From Hyphococcus sp. (lineage in GTDB: Bacteria; Pseudomonadota; Alphaproteobacteria; Caulobacterales; Parvularculaceae): a stretch of 50,218 nt of DNA. The stretch is from positions 1-50,218 of the forward strand of contig BQJG01000022.1 of the NCBI GenBank assembly GCA_021604585.1, in the 5' to 3' direction. The notes beneath the pieces are model-generated. The model was not told the origin of the DNA and made no database searches. It worked only from the letters and a program-made list of their open reading frames with translations. The position numbers and the translations under genes were made by a program. This document shows positions 36,750-44,513 of this stretch, piece after piece (the first letter of the stretch is position 1; the number at the start of each line of letters is the position of its first letter).

Positions 36750-38783
36750 ATGATCAGCCGTCGAATAAACGGACGAGGGTGGTTTCTCACGGCTGTTTCG
36801 GCGCTGACGCTTGCTGCGTGTGGCGGCGGCGCCGAACAAGTCGCGCTGCCGGATCCTGCTGCGCCCGCGCCTCCCCCTTCGCCGCCAGCCGCGTCGCCAT
36901 TATTCAAACCTGAACTGCGAAATCTGACTACGGGAGATGTGCAGACGATCATCGCCCAGGCGGTCGGCGAATCGAGCAGCCGCACGGCGCCTGCAACAAT
37001 TGCCGTGGTAGACCGGGTTGGAAATGTCCTCGGCGTTTTTGTCATGAATGGCGCGCGCGCAACTACGACCGTGCGCGAAGGGCCAGCGGGAACGCCTGAC
37101 ACCAGCCTTCAAGGCGTTGAAGTGCCTGCTACGCTGGCGGCAATCTCCAAAGCGATCACCGGGGCTTATCTTTCTTCTGGCGGCAACGCATTTTCAACGC
37201 GTACAGCAAGCCAGATCGTTCAGGAACATTTCCCGCCTGCACCAACAACGGTGGGGCTCGAAAGCGGTCCTCTCTTTGGCGTGCAGTTTTCACAACTTCC
37301 TTGCTCTGACTTTAATACCCGCGCCCTTGGCGGCGGCGCTTCCATTGGCCCTCACCGCGCGCCGCTAGGGCTTGCAGCCGATCCCGGCGGATTTCCTCTG
37401 TATAAAGATGGCTTTCTTGTCGGTGGAATCGGAATCATTACCGACGACGATTACGGATTTGATCCCAACATTCTCGATGTTGACGCCAGCGAAGAAGAGG
37501 CGATCGCTTGGGCTGGCTCGTTTGGCTTTGAAGCGCCAGTTTCCATTCGCGCCAATCGCATCGCAGTGGACGGAACATCTTTGCGCTTCACCGATACTGA
37601 CTCTGATGATCTTGTCAGCAATCCAGGCGCCGCACCATCATTTGCTGCAGTGACGGGCGGCGTCCAGGGCGACCTGAGCGACGTCACATCCTATTATGAT
37701 GGCGCATCTGGCGGCGGCGTTGTTTACGCTGGCTCCGCCTATGGCGCGGAATCCTCCGGCGCACGCCCTGCGGCGGGCGCAGAATTCGCTAATGGCGATA
37801 TATACGTGCTCACTAATGGCGCAGGCGTTAATCGTTTTCCCGTAACAGCAGGCACAGACGGCGCGCTTGTCGCCTCTCCCCTCACCGCCGCCGAAGTTCG
37901 CGCGATCCTTGAGGAAGCCTTCACTGTGATGACAGCGGCGCGCGCGCAAATTCGCCAGCCGCTTAATTCCCGCGCGCAGGTTTCGATTTCAGTCGTGGAT
38001 ACGAATGGCCAGATCCTCGGCATTATCCGCGGACCTGACGCGCCAATTTTCGGCACAGACGTTTCACTGCAAAAAGCGCGCACCGCTGCATTCTTTTCCA
38101 ATTCTGTCGCGGCATCGGATCTGACGGGAACGGCGCCTCCCATGATCGCAGGATTCAACACGACAAAAGCTCCCTCGTCATATGTCAGCGATGTCCAGGA
38201 CTTCATTCCGGATCCAACTGCCCTTACGGGCACATTTGCCTTTTCAGATCGCGCGGGCGGCAATCTTTCGCGGCCCTATTTTCCCGATGGAGAGGTCGGA
38301 ACGGCAAACGGACCCTTATCGCTGCCGATCGATGAGTGGAATATCTTCGCCACGGGGCTTCAATCATCGCTTGTCGTTGAAAATATCCTGCAACATGTCA
38401 TTCACGTTCTCGGCGGCGGCGCAGATACAGCACCGCGCTGTTCTTTCTTGCCGGACATTGCGAGCCTCGGCGGAACACAGAACCGCCTGCAAAATGGCAT
38501 CCAGATTTTTCCCGGCTCCGTACCGATTTATCGCGGCTCAACGCTGATTGGCGGTATTGGCGTTTCCGGTGACGGCATCGACCAGGATGATATGATTTCA
38601 TTTCTCGGCGTTGACCGCGCCGGCGTGCGTCTAGGCGGCGCCATTAACAATGCGCCAGCGGGCATCCGCGCCGATAATATTACGATCTCTGTGAATGGCT
38701 CGGCGGTGCGCCTTCGTTATATCAACTGTCCGTTCAATCCGTTTGTCGGATCGAATGAGCAAAATGTCTGTCAAGGTAAATAG
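36750..38783 (+). CDS. lipoprotein with two GlcG/HbpS-like heme-binding domains
   Basis: A lipoprotein of about 677 residues (lipobox L-A-A-C24, then a P/A-rich linker) with two copies of the GlcG/HbpS-type (DUF336-like) domain. The first copy has L-T-T-G-D-V-Q-T-I-I-A-Q-A and T-I-A-V-V-D-R-V-G-N-V-L-G (about 60-290). The second has L-T-A-A-E-V-R-A-I-L-E-E-A and S-I-S-V-V-D-T-N-G-Q-I-L-G (about 375-650). Both copies end in an insertion with G-G-I-G-[IV]. Related proteins bind heme or sense oxidative conditions. It directly precedes an outer-membrane barrel (stop followed at once by ATG) and the decaheme-LVIVD gene, so heme or electron handling at the outer membrane is plausible. An in-frame GTG at 36723 is a weaker start. 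Confidence 0.8.
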   Translation: MISRRINGRGWFLTAVSALTLAACGGGAEQVALPDPAAPAPPPSPPAASPLFKPELRNLTTGDVQTIIAQAVGESSSRTAPATIAVVDRVGNVLGVFVMNGARATTTVREGPAGTPDTSLQGVEVPATLAAISKAITGAYLSSGGNAFSTRTASQIVQEHFPPAPTTVGLESGPLFGVQFSQLPCSDFNTRALGGGASIGPHRAPLGLAADPGGFPLYKDGFLVGGIGIITDDDYGFDPNILDVDASEEEAIAWAGSFGFEAPVSIRANRIAVDGTSLRFTDTDSDDLVSNPGAAPSFAAVTGGVQGDLSDVTSYYDGASGGGVVYAGSAYGAESSGARPAAGAEFANGDIYVLTNGAGVNRFPVTAGTDGALVASPLTAAEVRAILEEAFTVMTAARAQIRQPLNSRAQVSISVVDTNGQILGIIRGPDAPIFGTDVSLQKARTAAFFSNSVAASDLTGTAPPMIAGFNTTKAPSSYVSDVQDFIPDPTALTGTFAFSDRAGGNLSRPYFPDGEVGTANGPLSLPIDEWNIFATGLQSSLVVENILQHVIHVLGGGADTAPRCSFLPDIASLGGTQNRLQNGIQIFPGSVPIYRGSTLIGGIGVSGDGIDQDDMISFLGVDRAGVRLGGAINNAPAGIRADNITISVNGSAVRLRYINCPFNPFVGSNEQNVCQGK

Positions 38784-40511
38784 ATGATCCGCAGCGCGAT
38801 CATATCCCTCGGACTTGCGATGCTGATGGCGCCAGCCATCGCGGAAGACGAACCATTAAATCCGGGCGCTGTCGCACCGCCGCGCCTCGGCGAATATCCT
38901 GATTGCCGCGAAGAAGGCCGAGAGTTTACCGAATGCGCGCCGGCCGTTCCAGACCGCTGGCGGCTCGCAGAAAACCTTGGTCTTTTGAAGACCCGCTGGT
39001 GGGATCCCTATAACCAGAACACTATCAAGGGCGACCGGCCGATTTTCGGCGACGACTGGTTTTTTGTCGCCGCGGTGGTTTCCGACACCGTCATCGAGCC
39101 GCGATCCTTTCCGATCCCGGTTGGCGTTCAAACTACTAGCGAACCGGGGCAGATCGACGTTTTTGGCGACAGCGACAGTTTCGCCATCAACCAGAATTTG
39201 ATCACAAGCTTTTCCCTGATCAAAGGATCGACAGCCTACAAACCGCAAGATCTCGAATTCCGCCTGACGCCGGTCTTCAATTTCAACTACGCGCGCGTCG
39301 AAGAAAAGCGCATTCTCTATGTAGAGCCGTCGGAGAAGCTCAATCGCAAGGACGGGTTCATCGGCCTGCAGGAAGCCTTCATCGACTATCACATCCGCAA
39401 TGTCTCCGAGCGGTACGATTTCGACTCGGTCCGGATCGGTATTCAGCCCTTCTCGTCGGACTTTCGCGGCTTTTTGTTTCAGGACAACCAGCTTGGCGTT
39501 CGCCTGTTCGGCAATCGCGACAATAACCGGTTTCAGTACAATATCGCAGCGTTTGTCCGGCTTGAGAAAGATACCAATTCCGGCCTGAACGATGTCACAA
39601 CGCGGCCTCGCAAAGATTATGTGTTTTTGGCGAATCTTTACCGTCAGGATTTGCCGTTCCCCGGCATGACCAGCCAAATCACAGCGGTTTATAATATGAA
39701 CCGCGAGCGCGACGATATTGAAATCGACAAGAACGGGTTCCCCGTTCGGCCATCCTTGATCGGTAATCTGCGCGGACGCGACTATGACGTCGTCTATCTC
39801 GGCTACAATGCAGACGGGCGCATTGGCCGGATTAATCTGACCGCATCGGCTTATTATGCGCTGGGTGACGATCGGTCGAACATCTTCACCGATGAGAACA
39901 CGAAGATCCGTTCCTACTTCGCTGCTATCGAGCCGTCCTATGATCGCGGCTGGGCGCGTGTCCGTCTTTCGGGGATGATCGCCAGCGGCGACGGCGATCC
40001 ATATGACGATACGGAAAGCGGCTTCGACGCAATCTTTGAAAATCCGCAATTTGCCGGCGCAGACACGTCTTATTGGGTGCGTCAAGGCATACCTTTCATT
40101 GGCGGCGGACGGGTGATCGGCTTGAATGGCCGCAATGGCGTTCTGCCTGACCTGCGCTCCTCTAAAGAACAAGGTCAATCGAACTTCAACAACCCCGGGC
40201 TGATCCTAGCTGGCGCCGGCGCTGATTTTGACGTTCTGCCGGAACTGCGTGTTTCAGTGAACTTAAACCATCTGTGGTTCCACAAAACCGACACGCTCGA
40301 AGCGCTGCGCGTTCAGGGCGCAATCGAAACTGATATCGGCTGGGATTATTCAGCCGCTGTCATTTATCGCCCTAGCTTTATACAAAATGTGGTGTTCCGG
40401 CTTTCCGGCGCCGCGCTAGAGCCCGGTGACGGATTCCGCGCGCTATTCGATAATAATGAGGATCGCGATTTGTATTACTCGGTGCTCTTTAACGCCGTGC
40501 TGACGTACTGA
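38784..40511 (+). CDS. putative outer-membrane beta-barrel protein
   Basis: A 575-residue exported protein with a signal peptide (cleavage A-I-A about 20) and a body of alternating hydrophobic/polar strands with many aromatic residues. It ends L-F-N-A-V-L-T-Y, an aromatic C-terminal residue as in outer-membrane barrels. A cysteine pair near the mature N terminus (C-R-E-E-G-R-E-F-T-E-C) may form a disulfide. No named family recognised. It begins immediately after the HbpS-like gene, and its stop codon overlaps the start of the decaheme-LVIVD gene (TGATG), so synthesis with the cytochrome is tightly coupled. A porin holding a multiheme cytochrome, by analogy with MtrB/PioB conduits, is the working idea; there is no direct similarity that I can see. 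Confidence 0.72.
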   Translation: MIRSAIISLGLAMLMAPAIAEDEPLNPGAVAPPRLGEYPDCREEGREFTECAPAVPDRWRLAENLGLLKTRWWDPYNQNTIKGDRPIFGDDWFFVAAVVSDTVIEPRSFPIPVGVQTTSEPGQIDVFGDSDSFAINQNLITSFSLIKGSTAYKPQDLEFRLTPVFNFNYARVEEKRILYVEPSEKLNRKDGFIGLQEAFIDYHIRNVSERYDFDSVRIGIQPFSSDFRGFLFQDNQLGVRLFGNRDNNRFQYNIAAFVRLEKDTNSGLNDVTTRPRKDYVFLANLYRQDLPFPGMTSQITAVYNMNRERDDIEIDKNGFPVRPSLIGNLRGRDYDVVYLGYNADGRIGRINLTASAYYALGDDRSNIFTDENTKIRSYFAAIEPSYDRGWARVRLSGMIASGDGDPYDDTESGFDAIFENPQFAGADTSYWVRQGIPFIGGGRVIGLNGRNGVLPDLRSSKEQGQSNFNNPGLILAGAGADFDVLPELRVSVNLNHLWFHKTDTLEALRVQGAIETDIGWDYSAAVIYRPSFIQNVVFRLSGAALEPGDGFRALFDNNEDRDLYYSVLFNAVLTY

Positions 40512-43500
40512 TGTGCTGGCGGTCAAGCATATTCACCGCCATTGCGAGCGCATTTGCTTTGCTCGCAAACAGCGCATGGGCGTCAGACGAAGAAAAGCCC
40601 GTTAACCGCGATTACTCCCTCGTCACAGCGGCGCCAACGCCCGTTTATCAGACCCGTGAACAAGCTGACGCCAAGAGCGCGGGATGCCTCACCTGCCACA
40701 CTGCAACGGACGCGCCGACCATGCATAATCCGACAGCCGATCTGCGCATTGGCTGCACAGACTGTCATGGCGGCAACCCTTCCGTGATGGCGGCGGGGCT
40801 GACCATACACACCGAAGCCTATGACGACGCCCGCGACCGCGCGCATGTTTTGCCTCGCTATCCAGAGACTTGGCATTTCCCGCATTCGGCCAATCCGAAG
40901 CATTCTTATGCGTTGCTCAACAAGGAGTCGCCCGAGTTCGTCCGCTTCGTTAACCCATCCGACTATCGCATCGCGCGCGAGTCCTGCGGCAATTGTCATA
41001 TGCGCGAAATCCTCGCGGCCGAACGGTCATTGATGGCGACCGGCGCCATGTTCCTCGGCGGCGCGGCCTACAATAATGGCGTGCTTCCTTTCAAAAAATA
41101 TGTTTTGGGCGAGGCCTATACGCGCAACGGCGAGCCTGCCGCGATCTGTTCACCCGGCGAACCGGTTGAAGACGCGGCCAAAACAATGGGGTGCCCGACA
41201 GTACCCTCCGCTGCCGCACAATTGCGCGGGGCGCTTCCCTATCTCGCGCCGCTGCCAACCTGGCAGGTTATTCCACCAGCGGATATTTTCCGTGTGTTTG
41301 AGCGTGGCGGCCGCAACATCCTGACGCAATTCGCCGAAGTCGGCCTGCCAAACGCTGCTGGACAATTACAGCGTCTTGAAGAACCGGGCCGCCCGGACAT
41401 CCGCCAGTCAAACCGCGGACCCGGCACCGGCTTGCGCGTCGCAATCCCCGTGTTGAACATTCACAAAACACGCCTCAACGATCCGTTCACATGGTTCCTC
41501 GGCACCAATGACAATCCGGGTGATTACCGCTCATCAGGCTGCGCATCCTGTCACGTTGTCTACGCCAATGATCGCGAGCCGCGCCATGCGCTAACATACG
41601 CAAAATATGGCCGCGACGGAGAGACGATCACCAAAGACCCGACCATTCCGAAAAATGAGCCCGGCCATCCGCTGCAACACGCCTTCACGCGCGCCATACC
41701 GACTTCGCAATGCATGATTTGCCACATGCACCAGCCCAACATGTTTTTGAACACCTATCTTGGTTACACGATGTGGGATTATGAATCCGACGCGCCGTCC
41801 ATGTGGCCGAAGGAACAGAAATATCCGACCAGCGAAGAGGCGCGCCAGGTGCTCGACCGCAATCCGGAAGGCGCCGCGCCAAAAGGAAACTGGGCCGACC
41901 TTAATTTCCTGCGCAATGTCTATGATCTAAACCCTACGCTCAACGATACGCAGTTCGCCGACTATCATGGCCATGGCTGGAACTTTCGCGCGGTCTTGAA
42001 GCGCGACCGCGAGGGCAACCTCCTTGATGCCGGCGGAAACATCGTTGCAAATGATGATCCGGAAAAATGGCGCAAGGACGGCGAAGGAAAGTTCGTCGAG
42101 GCCGGAACCAACCCGGGCGAGTCAGTCCACATGATGTCGATCCATGCCGAAGTCGGCATGCAATGCGCCGACTGTCACTACGCACAGGACAGTCATGGCA
42201 ATGGCTATATCCATGGCGAAGTGGCGAGCGCCGTCGAAATCGGCTGCAGGGATTGCCACGGTTCCGTGACTGAATATCCGACGTTGAAAACCACCGGCCC
42301 GGCTGCGGGACCGGACGGACGCGATCTTTCCATTCTTCGCAACCCGGATGGCCGCAACCGTTTCGAATGGATGACGCGCAAGGGCCGCAAGGTTCTGGTC
42401 CAGCGTTCCATCATCGACCCCGATCTCGAATGGGAGATCTCGCTGGTGAAAGACAGCGTCACTCCCGGAGCACCCAACTACAACGCTAAGTCTGCGCGGG
42501 CGAAAACCATATCCATGAACGCTGATGGCGCCATGAGCTGGGGCAGGGTGTCAGACAAACCCAACCTCGCGCATAAAGATGACGAGATGGAGTGCTACAC
42601 CTGCCACCTGTCATGGACGACGTCTTGCGGTGGTTGTCATTTGCCGATTGAGGCCAACTGGAAAACCGAATCCCATAAGTATGATGGCGGCACAGCACGC
42701 AACTACGCGACCTACAACCCGCAGGTCGCGCGCGATCAGATGTTCCAGCTTGGCAAGCATCAGGACACGAAAAACAACTCCATTGCGCCTGTGCGTTCTT
42801 CCTCAGCGCTGATCTTGTCGTCTACGAACGTCAACCGTGAACGTATCTACGTTCAGCAACCGCCAATTTCCGCCGCTGGTTTTTCAAGTCAGGCCTTTGC
42901 GCCGCACTTCCCGCACACGGTTCGCAAAACTGAGACCAAAACCTGTTCCGATTGTCACTTGTCCGAAACCAATGACAACAACGCCATCATGGCGCAGTTG
43001 ATGCTGCTCGGCACGAACTTCGTCAATTTTGTCGGGATGAACGCGTATACAGGTCTCGACGGCGCTATCGAAGCCGTGCGCGTGACCGAATGGGAAGAGC
43101 CGCAGGCCGTGTTTGGCTCTTACCTCCACCAATACGCCTATCCCGACTATTACAAAGCGCATGTGGAACGGAACGGCCGTGAGCTCGTTAACTGGACGCG
43201 CGGAAATAATCTCAAAGGCGAGACCGGCGCGCTCGAAGAGATCGCCAATGTAGTGCAAGACGCCGGCGGCGCGGTGAATTGCCTGCAATTGCGCGGCGAG
43301 TACCTTTATGCGGCTGAAGGCAAAGGCGGCTTCCGCGCTTATGACGTCGCGTCAATCGCCAATAAAGGACTTTCAGAGCGCATTCTTACGGCGCCGTTCT
43401 CGCCACTCGGCCATGACACACACGTCAAAACGCGCAACGCCACGTGCATGGTGTTGCCCACCAATCAGCCGATCAATCCGGCGCGGAACACTGCCGAACT

Positions 43501-44422
43501 GCGCGAGATGAACCACGAGCAGGCGATCCATCCGATCTACAACTATGCGTTCATTACGGACGCCGAAGAAGGGTTGATCCTGGTCAATATTGACACGCTG
43601 GCCGATGGAGAGCCGCGAAATAATTTCTTTAAGCGCGCACTGACATGGAATGAAGGCGGCGTCTTGAACGGCGCGCGGCACATTACGATGGGCGGACATT
43701 ACGCCTATATTGCTGCAGATACGGGCCTGGTTGTCGTCAATCTTGACGATCCGTTGCATCCGAAAATTGAATCCGTCACCCCGGTAAACGACATGCGCGC
43801 CAGCGCACTGCAATTCCGCTATCTGTTCGTCACCGATTCAACTGGGCTAAAAGTATTCGATGTGACTAACCTTGCAGCGCCAAAACTCGTTCAAGACGCC
43901 TCCGTCGCTCTCGCGGATGCACAAAAAATTTATGTGGCGCGCACCTATGCGTATGTTGCAGCGGCATCTGAGGGGCTTGCGATTATCGACGTCAAGAATC
44001 CAGAGGCGCCAAAGCTCTATGAGAAGTTCACCGCCAGTGGCGCGCTGAATGATGCGCGAGACGTCATCGTCGCCACGACAAACGCATCCCTGTTCGCCTA
44101 TGTTGCGGATGGAAAAAACGGGCTCAAAGTCCTGCAACTCACCAGTCCGTCCTCGCAGCCGAATTTTTATGGGTTCTCGCCTGCGCCGAAGCCAGAGCTG
44201 ATCGCCTGGGCGAAAACGCCAAAACCCGCGCTTGCCCTTTCCAAAGGGCTTGATCGTGATCGCGCCGTTGATGAAAGCGGGCATCAAATGGCGGTGTTCG
44301 GCCGCTACGGCTCACGCCCCTTCACGCGCGCTGAAATGGAACGATTGTTCCTAGACCGTCAGGGCAAACCTTATTTTGTAACGAATGACGACGAAGGAAA
44401 TACCGGCGCTGGGGGGCGCTAA
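40511..44422 (+). CDS. decaheme cytochrome c with C-terminal LVIVD beta-propeller
   Basis: A 1303-residue exported protein: signal peptide (cleavage about residue 25, S-A-W-A-S), then ten C-x-x-C-H sites between residues 59 and about 815 (the first two C-L-T-C-H and C-T-D-C-H; a close pair about 693 and 705). About six LVIVD-type repeats follow (about 920-1240, such as G-L-V-V-V-N-L-D-D-P and G-L-A-I-I-D-V-K-N-P), which should fold as a propeller for binding or surface presentation. No lipobox is visible. Its start overlaps the barrel gene's stop by one base. Together with that barrel it could form an electron conduit or a surface reductase/oxidase. It is the largest gene in the window. Confidence 0.9.
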   Translation: MCWRSSIFTAIASAFALLANSAWASDEEKPVNRDYSLVTAAPTPVYQTREQADAKSAGCLTCHTATDAPTMHNPTADLRIGCTDCHGGNPSVMAAGLTIHTEAYDDARDRAHVLPRYPETWHFPHSANPKHSYALLNKESPEFVRFVNPSDYRIARESCGNCHMREILAAERSLMATGAMFLGGAAYNNGVLPFKKYVLGEAYTRNGEPAAICSPGEPVEDAAKTMGCPTVPSAAAQLRGALPYLAPLPTWQVIPPADIFRVFERGGRNILTQFAEVGLPNAAGQLQRLEEPGRPDIRQSNRGPGTGLRVAIPVLNIHKTRLNDPFTWFLGTNDNPGDYRSSGCASCHVVYANDREPRHALTYAKYGRDGETITKDPTIPKNEPGHPLQHAFTRAIPTSQCMICHMHQPNMFLNTYLGYTMWDYESDAPSMWPKEQKYPTSEEARQVLDRNPEGAAPKGNWADLNFLRNVYDLNPTLNDTQFADYHGHGWNFRAVLKRDREGNLLDAGGNIVANDDPEKWRKDGEGKFVEAGTNPGESVHMMSIHAEVGMQCADCHYAQDSHGNGYIHGEVASAVEIGCRDCHGSVTEYPTLKTTGPAAGPDGRDLSILRNPDGRNRFEWMTRKGRKVLVQRSIIDPDLEWEISLVKDSVTPGAPNYNAKSARAKTISMNADGAMSWGRVSDKPNLAHKDDEMECYTCHLSWTTSCGGCHLPIEANWKTESHKYDGGTARNYATYNPQVARDQMFQLGKHQDTKNNSIAPVRSSSALILSSTNVNRERIYVQQPPISAAGFSSQAFAPHFPHTVRKTETKTCSDCHLSETNDNNAIMAQLMLLGTNFVNFVGMNAYTGLDGAIEAVRVTEWEEPQAVFGSYLHQYAYPDYYKAHVERNGRELVNWTRGNNLKGETGALEEIANVVQDAGGAVNCLQLRGEYLYAAEGKGGFRAYDVASIANKGLSERILTAPFSPLGHDTHVKTRNATCMVLPTNQPINPARNTAELREMNHEQAIHPIYNYAFITDAEEGLILVNIDTLADGEPRNNFFKRALTWNEGGVLNGARHITMGGHYAYIAADTGLVVVNLDDPLHPKIESVTPVNDMRASALQFRYLFVTDSTGLKVFDVTNLAAPKLVQDASVALADAQKIYVARTYAYVAAASEGLAIIDVKNPEAPKLYEKFTASGALNDARDVIVATTNASLFAYVADGKNGLKVLQLTSPSSQPNFYGFSPAPKPELIAWAKTPKPALALSKGLDRDRAVDESGHQMAVFGRYGSRPFTRAEMERLFLDRQGKPYFVTNDDEGNTGAGGR

Positions 44423-44513
44423 TGATTATGTGTTGCAGCGACAGATAGTGTAGGCTGCCGATCGACGCGCTGTGGGGCGAAAAAGACAGCGCTAATCCAG
44501 TGGGGTGACCGCC
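44423..44513. other. short intergenic region with inverted repeat
   Basis: GCGCTGT (44468-44474) and ACAGCGC (44487-44493) can form a seven-base-pair hairpin with a 12-base loop, ending about 20 bases before the antiporter ATG. There is no T run, so it is not a clear terminator; it could attenuate or regulate the antiporter leader. Confidence 0.35.

Noticed and set aside
38856..40178. A 440-codon open frame on the minus strand opposite the outer-membrane barrel gene.
   Set aside because: It is a mirror of a well-formed plus-strand gene with signal peptide and tight operon spacing; the antisense product has no recognisable domain and no ribosome site.
44436..44460. A short GCAGC/GCTGC hairpin after the decaheme gene as a terminator.
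   Set aside because: Only five pairs with a long loop and no T run.
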